Below, piece after piece: positions 11,080 through 20,174 of a stretch of DNA of 43,404 nt; position 1 is the stretch's first letter, and each line of letters begins with the position of its first letter. Location: contig VBKI01000082.1 of the NCBI GenBank assembly GCA_005879535.1, positions 85,059 to 128,462 on the forward strand, read 5' to 3'. Source of the DNA: Deltaproteobacteria bacterium (GTDB taxonomy: Bacteria > Myxococcota > Myxococcia > Myxococcales > 40CM-4-68-19). Under the pieces are notes generated by a model. That model had not been told where the DNA came from, did not search any database, and saw only the letters and a program-made list of their open reading frames with translations. The translations under genes and the position numbers were made by a program.

Positions 11080-11552
11080 GGCGAGCGACGCCTTGCACGT
11101 GGGGGAACGAGGTCCGCGGGTCCGAACGCGTCGGGGAGGAGGCCGGCGAGGGTTGTGGTGACGCTGCGGCCGCCACTTGCGGCGTAAATCACCGGTGTTC
11201 CAGGGGCGCAGAACTCGGCGAGCACCTGGCGGCAGCCGCCGCAGGGCGGCGCGGGCCGTCCTTGGCCGGCGACGACCGCAACCGCGTCGATGCTGCCGAA
11301 CCCCCCGGCCACCGCCATGGCCACCGCGTTGCGCTCGGCGCAGACGGAAAGTGGATACGAGCTGTTCTCCAGGTTGCCGGCGGCGAAGATCCGGCCACCC
11401 GCCAGGACGGCGGCGCCGACCTGGAACCCGGAATACGGCGCGTAGGCCCGCAGTCGCGCGCGTGTTGCGGCCCGCAGCAGCGCCGGCAGCCGGGAATGCG
11501 CTCCTTTCACGGAGCGAAGCATAGCGGAGCGCCCTGCGGCGGACAGTTTCAT
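11076..11552 (-). CDS. cdd: Cytidine deaminase
   Basis: 158 residues; homotetrameric type usually about 130-140, so both ends are slightly long. It deaminates cytidine and deoxycytidine to (deoxy)uridine. Active-site motifs are CAERNA (zinc Cys plus catalytic Glu, about 72-77) and PCGGCRQVLAEF (zinc cysteines, about 103-114); substrate-binding N in GNLENSSYP is also present. Start and stop overlap its neighbours by ATGA on both sides (punA and ribF). It feeds uridine to the pyrimidine phosphorylase encoded at 14743-16047. The last ten residues (RARRRSP end) are basic and not part of the fold. Confidence 0.93.
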   Translation of the reverse strand: MKLSAAGRSAMLRSVKGAHSRLPALLRAATRARLRAYAPYSGFQVGAAVLAGGRIFAAGNLENSSYPLSVCAERNAVAMAVAGGFGSIDAVAVVAGQGRPAPPCGGCRQVLAEFCAPGTPVIYAASGGRSVTTTLAGLLPDAFGPADLVPPRARRRSP

Positions 11553-12412
11553 CGCAGCGCGCCGCGCGCGGGGACGGCCGCGAAAGCGCGGGGAACGAAG
11601 GCGCAGAGAAGATCGATGAACTTGCCCTCCGCCGCGCGCGCCACCTCCACCACTTCCTGGTGCGTCAATGGGTGCTGCGAGATGCCCGCGGCGAGATTGG
11701 TGATGCAGGAGATGCCAGCCACTGGAACACCCATGTGGGCGGCCGCGATCACCTCCGGAACGGTGCTCATACCGACTGCGTCCGCGCCGAGCGTCCGGGC
11801 CATGCGCACCTCGGCAGCCGTCTCGTAGCTTGGGCCGTTCATCTGGAGATAGACGCCGGCGCGCAGGGTCTGCCCGACGCTGCGGGCGGCCTCCTCCAGC
11901 GCGGTCGCCAGCCGCGCATCGTAGGCATGGGTGAGGTCGGGAAATCGGGGACCGAGCCGCTCTTCGTTTGCGCCGGTGAGCGGGTTGCGGCCGGTGAAGT
12001 TGATGTGATCGGTGATGCGCATCAGATCACCCGGGGCGAACGACGGATTGCAGCTGCCCGCCGCGTTGGTGACGATCAGCGCGCGCACCCCGAGTGCGCC
12101 GAGCACCCGCGCCGGGAGCGCGACCGTTGCGGCGTCATGCCCTTCGTACCCGTGGATGCGCCCTTGGAGGACGAGGATCGAAGTCGGTGCGAGCTTTCCA
12201 TACACCATCCGGCCCTTGTGGCCGGGGACGGTCGCCGGCGGAAATCCAGGGAGTTCGGCGAACGGCAGCGCCCGGGCGTCCGTGAGAGCGTCGGCGAATG
12301 CCCCAAGTCCCGATCCGAGCACGACAGCGACCGGCGACTCTGTTTCGGGCAGGCGGAGCCCCTTCCGCGCGACGCGGGCGCAGTCGAGGGCCAGCTCGGT
12401 CCACGAGGGCAT
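11549..12412 (-). CDS. punA: Purine-nucleoside phosphorylase
   Basis: 287 residues, trimeric PNP family (PunA/PupG). It splits purine nucleosides with phosphate into base and (deoxy)ribose-1-phosphate. Visible motifs are VVLGSGLG (phosphate loop, about 31-38), GHKGRMVYG, LQGRIHGYEG, VTNAAGSCN, ITDHINFTG, GPSYETAAEVRM and GMSTVPEV, all in family order. ATG 12412 is preferred over an in-frame upstream extension that would add 24 atypical residues. First gene of the punA-cdd-ribF operon, divergent from tolQ with 62 bp between. Confidence 0.94.
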   Translation of the reverse strand: MPSWTELALDCARVARKGLRLPETESPVAVVLGSGLGAFADALTDARALPFAELPGFPPATVPGHKGRMVYGKLAPTSILVLQGRIHGYEGHDAATVALPARVLGALGVRALIVTNAAGSCNPSFAPGDLMRITDHINFTGRNPLTGANEERLGPRFPDLTHAYDARLATALEEAARSVGQTLRAGVYLQMNGPSYETAAEVRMARTLGADAVGMSTVPEVIAAAHMGVPVAGISCITNLAAGISQHPLTHQEVVEVARAAEGKFIDLLCAFVPRAFAAVPARGALR

Positions 12413-12474
12413 CGGGCGCTGCTCTACCACGCCCACCGGAAGGCGTCCGACATTCCACGTGTTAAACAGGACCC

Positions 12475-13185
12475 ATGCAAGCATTGCTCGAGATGCTGAA
12501 GACCGGCGGCGCGGTGATGGTCGTCACCAAGCTGATCATCCTGGCCGGGTCGATAGCGGCGGTGATCATCGGCATCGAACGCGCCCTCTTCCTGCGCGGG
12601 TTCTCGGCGAAGGCGCGCGAGCTGCACGAGCAGATCGTGCGGGCCCTGCTCCGCGGGGAAGCCTCCATCGCGCTCCATGAGACCGATCGATCGCACATCG
12701 CCACCGTGGCGCTCTACCGGGCCGCCTTCGACCGCGCGAACCGGCAGGATCGGATCGCGGACGCCGTCGACCGGGCCCGCCGCGAGGTGATTCAGGCGCT
12801 CCGCGCTCCCTTGTGGGTCCTCGGGACGCTCGGGGCGACGATGCCCTTCGTCGGTCTGTTCGGCACGGTCGTCGGCATCCTGGGGTCGTTCCGGCAGATC
12901 GGGATGACGGGACAGAGCGGCTTCGCCGTGGTGGCGCCGGCCATCTCGGAGGCGCTGATCACCACCGCCGGCGGCATCGCGGTGGCGGTCGAGGCAGTGA
13001 TCCTCTTCAACGTCTTCCAGGCCCGCATCTCGAAGGAGGCGTTCGACCTCACCCTGCGCGCCGATGAGCTGACGGAAGTGGTGATCGACCACGCCGCGGA
13101 CATCTCGGCCGCGATGCAAGCTCCTCGCCCGGCCCACGCGCCCCAGCCGGAGACGCGCGCGGCCATCGCCCAGAGTCACGCCTGA
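12475..13185 (+). CDS. TolQ/ExbB/MotA-family proton channel subunit
   Basis: 236 residues with three membrane helices (about 15-35, 115-140, 160-182). The second and third carry the family pattern TMPFVGLFGTVVGILGSF and ISEALITTAGGIAVAV. With the following TolR/ExbD subunit it would form an inner-membrane proton-driven motor that energises an outer-membrane process. No TonB, TolA, TolB or Pal gene is near, so Tol versus Exb cannot be decided. The start ATG has AGGA 3 nt upstream, slightly close. Stop and next start are adjacent (TGA-ATG). Confidence 0.88.
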   Translation: MQALLEMLKTGGAVMVVTKLIILAGSIAAVIIGIERALFLRGFSAKARELHEQIVRALLRGEASIALHETDRSHIATVALYRAAFDRANRQDRIADAVDRARREVIQALRAPLWVLGTLGATMPFVGLFGTVVGILGSFRQIGMTGQSGFAVVAPAISEALITTAGGIAVAVEAVILFNVFQARISKEAFDLTLRADELTEVVIDHAADISAAMQAPRPAHAPQPETRAAIAQSHA

Positions 13186-13641
13186 ATGGCCTTCGCCGGA
13201 CCTAGGCGCTCGCACCACCAGGACGAGGAGGAGTTCGGTCCCTCGGTCTTCAGCGAGATCAACATCACGCCGCTGACCGACATCTTCCTCGTGCTCCTCA
13301 TCATCTTCATGGTCGGCAGCAGCATCGTGGTCGAGCAGGCGCAAGGCGGCGGAACCGGCGTCCGCGTCGATCTCCCGAAGGGCGCGGCGAAGGAGCTGCA
13401 AGCGCAGGCGCGAGACTTCCCCGTCGCGGTGCTGAAGGACGGGACGGTGGTCACCGAAGGGAAGGCCATCGACCTCGGCGCGCTCAAGGAGCGGTTCCAG
13501 AAGCTCGTGCGCGATGCGCCCGAGGCGCAGGTCATCATCCAGGCGGACGCCGGCGTCTCGCATGGGCGCGTCGTGGAAGTGATGGAAGTGGCGAAGATCG
13601 TCGGCGTGCAGCGTCTCGCCATCGCCACCGAAGCGCAGTAG
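13186..13641 (+). CDS. TolR/ExbD-family biopolymer transport protein
   Basis: 151 residues: a short cytoplasmic N-terminus, the motif SEINITPLTDIFLVLLIIFMV with the conserved membrane Asp (about residue 32), then a periplasmic domain. Partner of the preceding TolQ/ExbB protein, with which it is translationally coupled. Its TAG stop directly abuts the stop codon of the convergent glycosyltransferase gene (TAG then CTA with no base between), so no terminator separates them. Confidence 0.9.
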   Translation: MAFAGPRRSHHQDEEEFGPSVFSEINITPLTDIFLVLLIIFMVGSSIVVEQAQGGGTGVRVDLPKGAAKELQAQARDFPVAVLKDGTVVTEGKAIDLGALKERFQKLVRDAPEAQVIIQADAGVSHGRVVEVMEVAKIVGVQRLAIATEAQ

Positions 13642-14739
13642 CTAGGCTTCCGCTTCGGGTGGAATTCCCCGGGCGGCGGACTCGAGCACCGCTTCCAGCT
13701 TGACCAGGAGATCTTCGTTTCCGTCCTGCGAGTACAGGGACAGGTTGCGCTCGAATTCGGGGAGCCGGTCGAGAAATTCCGAGAGCTTCGCGTCGGTGAT
13801 GTCCTCGGCGTAGAGTCCGTAGCCTTCCTTCTCCAGGTAGCGCGCGTTGAGGATCTGCTCGAATTGCTTCGCCACCGGTTCGGCGAGCATGGGTTTGTGC
13901 AGGTAGACGGCTTCTCCCATCAGCGTGAAGCCGGCGCTGGCCACGACGGCGCGCGCCGTGCGCAGATCCTCGATGAAGGCCGACTCGCTGAACGGGCGGT
14001 AGAGCAGGTTGCCGTCGCGCTCGTCCTCGCGCAGATCGCGGCGGATCCCGTAGACGCGGCACTCGATGCCGGTGCGCTTGAGCAGCTCGGGCAGCTCCTG
14101 ATGCGTGGTGTACGTCTGGTAGACGAGCAGGTGCGATCCGCGCTCGCTTCGCGCGGCGAGGATCTCGGGCCGGAGGACCGGCGGGTGCAGCGAGGTGCGC
14201 TTCTTCCGGATCGGCGGCCGGAAGAACGTCGTGATCAGGTAGTGGTACGCGCCGGGCACCTTCGCCTTGATGATCCCCTTGGCGATCTGGAACGAGGCCT
14301 CGTGCCCAGCGATCACATCCCTTTCGTGCCGGCAGCGATTCACGATCTGCATGTTGTCGACGGAGATCACGGGGATGCCGTGGTTGACGCCGTACAGGTA
14401 GCTCCAGCTCTCGAAGTCGCTGATCACCGCGTCCGGTCGGAAGCCGTCGGCAATCTCGAAGTACGTCTTGATGTTCCGCGGCCATCCGCCGGTCAGGGCG
14501 CCCTTCACGTTCTCCAACAGCGTGCGGAAGTTCCGCACCTCGTTGTCCTCGGTGACGATGGTGAAGCCCCAAATCTTCTTCACCTGGAGATGATCGCTGG
14601 CGCGCTTCGCCAGATAGTCGTGGGCGCGGCCGGAGACCACCACCTGCACGTCGTGGCGCTGCACCAGCTCGTCGAGCACCACCCGCGACCGGATCGCGTG
14701 CCCCATCCCCTCGCCGACGACGCCGTAGAGGATTCGCAT
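13642..14739 (-). CDS. Glycosyltransferase, MJ1255/VC2487-like
   Basis: 365 residues, GT-B type fold related to MurG/UDP-glycosyltransferases. The N-terminus YGVVGEGMGHAIRS is the acceptor-side glycine-rich loop. The C-terminal half has VVASAGFTLMGEAVYLHKPML, matching the nucleotide-sugar binding GGxxTxxEA segment of this family. The substrate is unknown; cytoplasmic, with no signal peptide. ATG is 3 nt after the stop of the pyrimidine phosphorylase gene, so the two are probably co-transcribed, although no shared pathway is evident. Confidence 0.8.
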   Translation of the reverse strand: MRILYGVVGEGMGHAIRSRVVLDELVQRHDVQVVVSGRAHDYLAKRASDHLQVKKIWGFTIVTEDNEVRNFRTLLENVKGALTGGWPRNIKTYFEIADGFRPDAVISDFESWSYLYGVNHGIPVISVDNMQIVNRCRHERDVIAGHEASFQIAKGIIKAKVPGAYHYLITTFFRPPIRKKRTSLHPPVLRPEILAARSERGSHLLVYQTYTTHQELPELLKRTGIECRVYGIRRDLREDERDGNLLYRPFSESAFIEDLRTARAVVASAGFTLMGEAVYLHKPMLAEPVAKQFEQILNARYLEKEGYGLYAEDITDAKLSEFLDRLPEFERNLSLYSQDGNEDLLVKLEAVLESAARGIPPEAEA

Positions 14740-14742
14740 CGG

Positions 14743-16047
14743 TCAGCTCTCCTCGGCGATCCGCTCGAGCAGCAGCGGGCGATCCGGCGGCGCGGCGTCG
14801 GCGATGGCCACGGCTTGCCGGAACCGCGCCGCGCCAGCGTCGAGCAGCTCCTCGCTCGCCGCGTGCAGCTCGGCGAGCGTCTCTCCGGCCCGAACCGTGT
14901 CGCCCGGCCGTTTCCGCAGAAGGAGACCGGCGGCGGGATCGACGGCATCCTCCTTACGCGCGCGGCCTGCGCCGAGCTCCACCGCGGCGAGGCCGACGAG
15001 GCCGGCGTCCAGGGCCGAGAGCATTCCGGATCGCTCCGCGCGCACGTCGCGCCGGTAGCGCGGTTGTGGCAATCGCGCGGGTTCGTCCACCACCCTGGGG
15101 TCCCCGCCCTGGGCATCGACGAGCTCCGCGAATCTGCGCAGCGCGCTCCCGTCCGCGAGCGCGCGTTCCAGCCGCGCCCGGCCCCCGCTGGCTCCCGCCA
15201 GCTCGAGCATCTCGACTCCGAGCAACAAAGTGAGCTCGCGGACGTCCGCGGGTCCTGCCCCGCGCAGGATCTCGATCGATTCGCGGACCTCGACCGCGTT
15301 GCCGACGGCGTTGCCGAGCGGGAAGTCCATGCGCGTGAGCAGCGCCACGCAATCGCGGCCGACAGCGCGGCAGAGGTCGACCATCGTCTGCGCGAGCTCC
15401 CGCGCATCGGGCAGTGTCTTCATGAACGCGCCTTGGCCGACCTTGACGTCCAGCACCAGCCCATCGATGCCTTCCGCCAGCTTCTTGCTCAGGATGCTCG
15501 AGGCGATGAGCGGCACCGACTCCACCGTGGCAGTGGCATCGCGCAGCGCATACAGCTTGCGATCGGCCGGCGCGATCTGCGCCGTCTGTCCGATCAGGCA
15601 GACCCCCAGGCGATCGACCAGCTCGACGAAACGCGCGAGCGGAAGATCGACGCGGAAGCCGGGAATGCTCTCCAGCTTGTCGAGGGTGCCGCCGGTGTGC
15701 CCGAGGCCGCGTCCGGAGACCATCGGCACGCGCACGCCGCAGACCGCCGCCAGCGGAGCCAGCGGGAGGGAGATCTTGTCGCCGACCCCGCCGGTGGAGT
15801 GCTTGTCCACCTTGCGCCCGGGGATACCCGAGAGGTCGACCACCTGGCCCGAATGCAGCATCGCCTGCAGCCAATGCGGCAGCTCGGCGCGCGGGTCGAG
15901 GCCCCGGAAGAAGACCGCCATGAGGAAAGCCGACAGCTGCTCGTCTGCGATCTCGCCGGTGGTCGCGCCACGGACGATGAAACGCAGCTCTTCGGGATCG
16001 AGGGTGCCGCCATCGCGCTTCTTCCGGATCAGGTCGTAGGCGCGCAT
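14743..16047 (-). CDS. deoA: Pyrimidine-nucleoside (thymidine) phosphorylase
   Basis: 434 residues, nearly the same length as Bacillus Pdp. It converts uridine, deoxyuridine and thymidine plus phosphate to base and (deoxy)ribose-1-phosphate. Signature KVDKHSTGGVGDK (about 79-91), SGRGLGHTGGTLDKLE, KLYALRDATATV, SSILSKKLAEG and LDVKVGQGAFMK are all present. The C-terminal domain has GAGRARKEDAVDPAAG. ATG 16047 fits the family N-terminus (MRAYDLIRKKRDGG). Could be named pdp rather than deoA, as specificity cannot be read from sequence. It acts with Cdd upstream and DeoB/DeoC downstream in the pathway. Confidence 0.93.
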   Translation of the reverse strand: MRAYDLIRKKRDGGTLDPEELRFIVRGATTGEIADEQLSAFLMAVFFRGLDPRAELPHWLQAMLHSGQVVDLSGIPGRKVDKHSTGGVGDKISLPLAPLAAVCGVRVPMVSGRGLGHTGGTLDKLESIPGFRVDLPLARFVELVDRLGVCLIGQTAQIAPADRKLYALRDATATVESVPLIASSILSKKLAEGIDGLVLDVKVGQGAFMKTLPDARELAQTMVDLCRAVGRDCVALLTRMDFPLGNAVGNAVEVRESIEILRGAGPADVRELTLLLGVEMLELAGASGGRARLERALADGSALRRFAELVDAQGGDPRVVDEPARLPQPRYRRDVRAERSGMLSALDAGLVGLAAVELGAGRARKEDAVDPAAGLLLRKRPGDTVRAGETLAELHAASEELLDAGAARFRQAVAIADAAPPDRPLLLERIAEES

Positions 16048-16097
16048 CCCGGCCGGCAGGGTGGCCGAACGTCGGCGAAGCGTCAATCTTGGAAGCC

Positions 16098-16184
16098 ATG
16101 ACCACGGATCTGCAGTGCCGGTGCGGACGCCTTCTGTACGTCTCCTCCCCTGGACGGGTTTCCACCTTCGTCCGCGAGGGATAG
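16098..16184 (+). pseudogene. Short CxCG ORF, possible remnant of a GFA/DUF6151-type gene
   Basis: A 28-codon ORF starts at ATG 16098. It begins MTTDLQCRCGRLLYV and stops at TAG 16182-16184, ten bases before the next gene. The CxCG pattern followed by a short beta-strand and a Pro-Gly turn resembles the N-terminus of zinc-binding GFA-like proteins, which would continue to a CxxC pair that is absent here. It may be a truncated remnant or chance. It lies in the 146-bp divergent gap between deoA and the YyaL-type gene, where nothing else was recognised. Confidence 0.2.
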
Positions 16185-16193
16185 AACGCGTTC

Positions 16194-18338
16194 GTGACCA
16201 TCGAGCCGGGACCGGGGGCGCAGGCGTATTCCGACGAGCTTCGCGCGCGTCTTTCGGGCGCCGTCGCGAAGCGCAGCCAGTTCCGAACCCGCCATCTTCG
16301 GGCGGATGGCACGCCGCAATGGACGAACCGCCTCGCGCTGGAAACCTCGCCCTACCTCTTGCAGCACGCGCACAATCCCGTCGACTGGCGCCCATGGGGC
16401 GACGAGGCGTTCGCCGAAGCGCGCGGCCTCGATCGGCCAGTGTTCCTCAGCATCGGTTACGCCACCTGTCACTGGTGCCACGTGATGGAGGAGGAATCGT
16501 TCGAGTCGCCCGACGTCGCCCGGATCCTCAACGAGCGTTTCGTCCCGGTGAAGGTCGACCGGGAGGAGCGGCCCGACGTCGACGCCATCTACATGCAGGC
16601 CGTGCAGATGCTGACGCAGCACGGCGGCTGGCCGATGAGCGTCTTCCTCACTCCCGACCGGAAGCCGTTCTTCGCAGGGACCTACTTTCCCGCGCGCGAC
16701 GGAGAGCGTGGAGCGCGCTTTGGCTTCGCGACCATCCTCCAGGAGCTCGATCGGGTCTGGCATGAGGAGCGCGCCCGCGCCACACGCTCGGCGGAGCAGA
16801 TCGCCGAGGCCGTCCAGCAGAGCCTGGCGGCGGATGCATCGACCGGGCTCCCGGAAGTGCACGTTCTGCATGGCGCGATGAGCTACTACGCCCAGGTCTT
16901 CGATCCTCGCGAAGGCGGCGTGCGGCGGGCGCCGAAGTTCCCCTCCAGCATGAACGTGCGCTTCCTGCTCCGCTACTGGAAGCGGACCGGCGACGAGCAG
17001 GCACTGACCATGGCCCGGCTCACGCTCGAGAAGATGGCGCTCGGCGGGATCTACGATCAGGTCGGCGGGGGCTTCCACCGGTACTCGACCGACGCGCGCT
17101 GGCTCGTACCCCACTTCGAGAAGATGTTGTACGACAACGCGCTGCTCGCCATCGCCTACACGGAGGCGTGGCAGGCCACGCAGGACCCGCTCTTCCTCCG
17201 CATCGCCTGCGAGATCCTCGACTACGTCGCCCGCGAGATGAGCGACCGCTCCGGCCCCTTCTGGTCGGCGACCGATGCGGACAGCGAGGGGGAGGAAGGG
17301 ACGTTTTTCGTCTGGACGCCGGCGGAGCTTCGGGAAGTGCTCGGGAGCGACGACGGCGCGCGCGCCGCACAGCTGTTTCAGGTCACCGACGAAGGGAACT
17401 TCGAGGGAAAGAACGTGCTCGCGCTGGCGCGGGTGCCCGACGCAGACGACCTGGCCTTCCTCGAGCGCATCCGGCCGAAGCTGTATGCGGCCCGCGCCCG
17501 GCGGCCTCCACCCCTGACCGACACGAAGATCCTCACTGCCTGGAACGGATTGATGATCTCCGCCTTCGCGCGAGCCGGTCTCGCGTTTGCCCGCGAGGAC
17601 TACGTCACCCGCGCTGCGCGGGCGGCGGATGCGCTCCTGGCGCTCCACGATCGCCCCGACGGTCTGCGGCGCACTGGACGGCATGCCGGCTTGCTGGAGG
17701 ACTACGCGTTCCTCGCCGCCGCCGAAGTCGATCTGTTCGAGGCCACCGGTGAAGCCCGGTGGCTGTCGGCGGCGCGCAAGCTGCACGAGGTGCTCGCGCA
17801 GCGGTTCGCGCACCCCGAGGGCGGGTTCTTCCGCACGCCTGCGGACCACGAAGCCCTGCTCGCCCGCGAGAAGCCGGCCTACGACGGGGCGGAACCGACG
17901 GGAAATTCGGTCGCCGCGCTCACGCTCCTGCGGCTCGACGCGCTCACCGGCGAAGGGCAATTCCGCGCCCAGGCGGAAAAGCTGTTGCGCTCGTTTGGAG
18001 CCCTTCTCGCCGGCGCGCCGGCGGCGCTCGGGGAGATGCTGCTCTCCGTGGACTTTCTCCTCTCGGAGGCGTGCGAAGTCGTGCTCGTCCGGCCACGGGG
18101 AAGAGGGGATCGGGAGTTGGTCGACGTCGTGCGGACGCGGTTCTCCCCTTCGCAAGTGCTCATTCGCCACGAAGAGGGGAACGCGCCGGCGACGCCGCTC
18201 GCAGCGGATCGGCCCGCTCAGGCTGGCAAAGCCACCGCCTATGTCTGCGTGCGCGGCGCGTGCCAGCTTCCCGTGAACGAGCCGCAGCCGCTCGGCGCGC
18301 TGCTCGACCGCAACGCGCCGGCCGGAGCTACATCCTAG
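16194..18338 (+). CDS. Thioredoxin-domain protein, YyaL/SSP411 (DUF255) family
   Basis: 714 residues. N-terminal thioredoxin-like DUF255 domain (about 44-205) with [21 protein letters not shown] and the CHWCH active-site-like motif (about 100-104), then a large all-alpha six-hairpin glycosidase-like domain (about 220-690) with [30 protein letters not shown]. The family occurs from bacteria to human SPATA20; its reaction is not established. The GTG start has GAGGG about 13 nt upstream; the first 43 residues lie outside the conserved domain. Probably co-transcribed with the Old Yellow Enzyme gene 5 bp downstream. Confidence 0.9.
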   Translation: MTIEPGPGAQAYSDELRARLSGAVAKRSQFRTRHLRADGTPQWTNRLALETSPYLLQHAHNPVDWRPWGDEAFAEARGLDRPVFLSIGYATCHWCHVMEEESFESPDVARILNERFVPVKVDREERPDVDAIYMQAVQMLTQHGGWPMSVFLTPDRKPFFAGTYFPARDGERGARFGFATILQELDRVWHEERARATRSAEQIAEAVQQSLAADASTGLPEVHVLHGAMSYYAQVFDPREGGVRRAPKFPSSMNVRFLLRYWKRTGDEQALTMARLTLEKMALGGIYDQVGGGFHRYSTDARWLVPHFEKMLYDNALLAIAYTEAWQATQDPLFLRIACEILDYVAREMSDRSGPFWSATDADSEGEEGTFFVWTPAELREVLGSDDGARAAQLFQVTDEGNFEGKNVLALARVPDADDLAFLERIRPKLYAARARRPPPLTDTKILTAWNGLMISAFARAGLAFAREDYVTRAARAADALLALHDRPDGLRRTGRHAGLLEDYAFLAAAEVDLFEATGEARWLSAARKLHEVLAQRFAHPEGGFFRTPADHEALLAREKPAYDGAEPTGNSVAALTLLRLDALTGEGQFRAQAEKLLRSFGALLAGAPAALGEMLLSVDFLLSEACEVVLVRPRGRGDRELVDVVRTRFSPSQVLIRHEEGNAPATPLAADRPAQAGKATAYVCVRGACQLPVNEPQPLGALLDRNAPAGATS

Positions 18339-18343
18339 GCGGC

Positions 18344-19408
18344 ATGCTCTTCGACTCCCTGCAGCTCCGCGACGTGATCCTCCGCAACCGGATCGTCGTC
18401 TCGCCGATGTGCCAGTACTCGAGCGAGGACGGATTTCCGAACGATTGGCATTTCGTTCACCTGGGCTCCCGGGCGGTGGGTGGCGCCGGGCTGGTGTTCA
18501 CCGAGGCGAGCGCGGTGACTCCGGAGGGCAGGATCTCTCCGCAGGATCTGGGCATCTGGAAGGACGAGCACGTCGAACCGCTGGCGCGGATCGCCCGCTT
18601 CATCGAGGCACAGGGAGCTACGGCGGGGATGCAGCTTGCGCATTCCGGGCGCAAGGCGTCCACGCAGCAGCCGTGGAAAGGGAGCCGCGTCCTCGCGCCG
18701 GGTGAAGACGGCGGCTTTCGTCCGATCCTGGCGCCGAGCCGGATCCCGTTTCGCCCCGAGGACCCCGTGCCCGAGGAGCTCGATGCGCGAGGCATTGCCC
18801 GGATCGTCCGGGCATTCGGCGACGCCGCGGAGCGCGCGTTTCGGGCGGGGTTCCGGGCTTTGGAGCTGCACGCTGCTCATGGATACCTGCTGCACGAGTT
18901 CCTCTCCCCGCTTTCGAACCGGCGCGCCGATGCTTACGGCGGGTCATTCGAGAACCGGATCCGCGTCGTGCTCGAGGTGGCCGAGTCAATCCGGGCGCGG
19001 TGGCCCGAGCGATATCCCCTCTTCGTCCGCATCTCGGCGACGGACTGGGCGGAAGGCGGGTGGGAGATCGAGCAATCCGTCGAGCTCGCGCACAGGCTCG
19101 CTCTCCTGGACGTCGACCTGGTCGACTGCTCCTCGGGCGGGCTTGTGCCCGGCGCGAAGATCCCGATCGGTCCAGGCTACCAGGCGCCGTTCGCCGAGCG
19201 CATCCGCCGAGACGTCGGCATCAAGACGGGCGCGGTAGGAATGATCCGCAGCGCGGAACAGGCGGAGCACGTGCTGCGCACGGGGCAGGCGGATGTCGTC
19301 GTCCTCGCCCGCCAGCTCCTCCGGGATCCGTACTGGCCGTTGACCGCAGCGCGGCAGCTCGGCGCGACGGTGCGCTGGCCGCCGCAGTACGAGCGGGCGC
19401 GGGACTGA
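18344..19408 (+). CDS. NADH:flavin oxidoreductase, Old Yellow Enzyme (YqjM/XenA type)
   Basis: 354-residue TIM-barrel FMN enzyme that reduces activated C=C bonds of enones and nitro compounds. SPMCQYSSEDG near residue 23 carries the Cys that tunes the flavin in the YqjM class. Further motifs are MQLAHSGRKAS, HAAHGYLLHEFLSPLSNRR (catalytic His pair and FMN contacts, about 182-200) and the C-terminal phosphate site TGAVGMI / VVLARQLLRDP. ATG 18344 is 5 bp after the preceding stop and gives the standard N-terminus. Physiological substrate unknown. Confidence 0.93.
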   Translation: MLFDSLQLRDVILRNRIVVSPMCQYSSEDGFPNDWHFVHLGSRAVGGAGLVFTEASAVTPEGRISPQDLGIWKDEHVEPLARIARFIEAQGATAGMQLAHSGRKASTQQPWKGSRVLAPGEDGGFRPILAPSRIPFRPEDPVPEELDARGIARIVRAFGDAAERAFRAGFRALELHAAHGYLLHEFLSPLSNRRADAYGGSFENRIRVVLEVAESIRARWPERYPLFVRISATDWAEGGWEIEQSVELAHRLALLDVDLVDCSSGGLVPGAKIPIGPGYQAPFAERIRRDVGIKTGAVGMIRSAEQAEHVLRTGQADVVVLARQLLRDPYWPLTAARQLGATVRWPPQYERARD

Positions 19409-19489
19409 TCGACGAGTCTGTGTCGAGGGATTTCCGCCGGGTTCCCAGACGGCGAAGGCGTGGCCACCCTGCCCGGAAAGGAGGAACTG

Positions 19490-20113
19490 ATGGGTATCGG
19501 CAAATTGACAGGAACGATTCTCGCGGCGGGCGCCCTGGCGGCGGCCGGCGCTCTGGCGCAGACGGGCGGAGGTACCGGCTCTGGTTCCGTCGGCGGCACG
19601 GGCGGGACCACCGCGGGCACGTCCACGGGCACCGCGGGTTCGGGCACGGGCACGGGCAGCGCGACAGGCGCAACCGGCACGGCCACGCCCGGCACCACGG
19701 GTGAGGACACGCGCTCCGGCGCGACGACCACCCCGAACACCGGCGTGAGCGCGAGTGGAAGCGCGACGACGGGGACGCCCACGGACAACTCGGCCACGAC
19801 AGGGACCTCGACGGACAATTCGGCTACGACGGGCTCGTCGACGAGCACGTCTCCGAACAGCACCTCGTCCACGAGCACTTCTCCGACGACCGGCTCGTCC
19901 ACGAGCACCTCTCCGACGACGGGCTCGTCCACGAGCTCCTCGCCGAACAGCGGGATGGGTACGAGCTCGAGCAGCAGCGGCAGCATCGGCTCGAGCACCT
20001 CGCAGTCGGGTTCGGTGGGCGCGGGCGCATCGATGGACGCCGGGCTCGACACCTCGAGCACGCCCAGCACCAACACGACGAACAACCCTTCGGATTCGCA
20101 GAATCCGAAATAG
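19490..20113 (+). CDS. Ser/Thr/Gly-rich low-complexity exported protein
   Basis: 207 residues, not recognised as any family. A signal peptide (about 1-24, MGIGKLTGTILAAGALAAAG, then ALAQ) is followed entirely by low-complexity sequence made of Thr, Ser, Gly, Ala, Asn and Pro with no hydrophobic core, so it is probably disordered and exported or surface-bound. Four tandem copies of a 10-residue unit (SSTSTSPTTG-like) lie at about 116-155. There is no Cys and no lipobox. ATG 19490 is fixed by an AGGAGG site 5 nt upstream, which argues for real translation. 81 bp separate it from the preceding gene. Composition would suit O-glycosylation, but that is speculation. Confidence 0.7.
   Translation: MGIGKLTGTILAAGALAAAGALAQTGGGTGSGSVGGTGGTTAGTSTGTAGSGTGTGSATGATGTATPGTTGEDTRSGATTTPNTGVSASGSATTGTPTDNSATTGTSTDNSATTGSSTSTSPNSTSSTSTSPTTGSSTSTSPTTGSSTSSSPNSGMGTSSSSSGSIGSSTSQSGSVGAGASMDAGLDTSSTPSTNTTNNPSDSQNPK
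19835..19954 (+). repeat. Four tandem 30-bp units within the Ser/Thr-rich gene
   Basis: In-frame repeat encoding SSTSTSPNST, SSTSTSPTTG, SSTSTSPTTG and SSTSSSPNSG. Units two and three differ at few bases, indicating recent slippage or recombination; copy number may vary between strains. Confidence 0.8.
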
Positions 20114-20129
20114 CGGCAAGACATGATCG

Positions 20130-20172
20130 AACCTCCGGGTCCGGTGTGGTAGGAGCGCCGGACCCGGAGGTT
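20130..20172 (+). promoter_or_regulatory. 15-bp hairpin covering the amidohydrolase ribosome binding site
   Basis: AACCTCCGGGTCCGG (20130-20144) pairs perfectly with CCGGACCCGGAGGTT (20158-20172) around a 13-nt loop. The 3' arm contains GGAGG, the Shine-Dalgarno sequence 4 nt before the ATG at 20175. The structure could terminate the upstream Ser/Thr-rich gene (followed by TTTCTTC-type sequence) and, in read-through RNA, would bury the ribosome binding site of the next gene. Confidence 0.7.
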
Positions 20173-20174
20173 TC

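Noticed and set aside
12413-12484. punA started at 12484
   Set aside because: Adds 24 residues not found in the family and would overlap the tolQ start on the other strand.
19835-19954. The 30-bp repeats as a CRISPR array
   Set aside because: Units are contiguous and in frame, with no spacers; they encode a peptide repeat.
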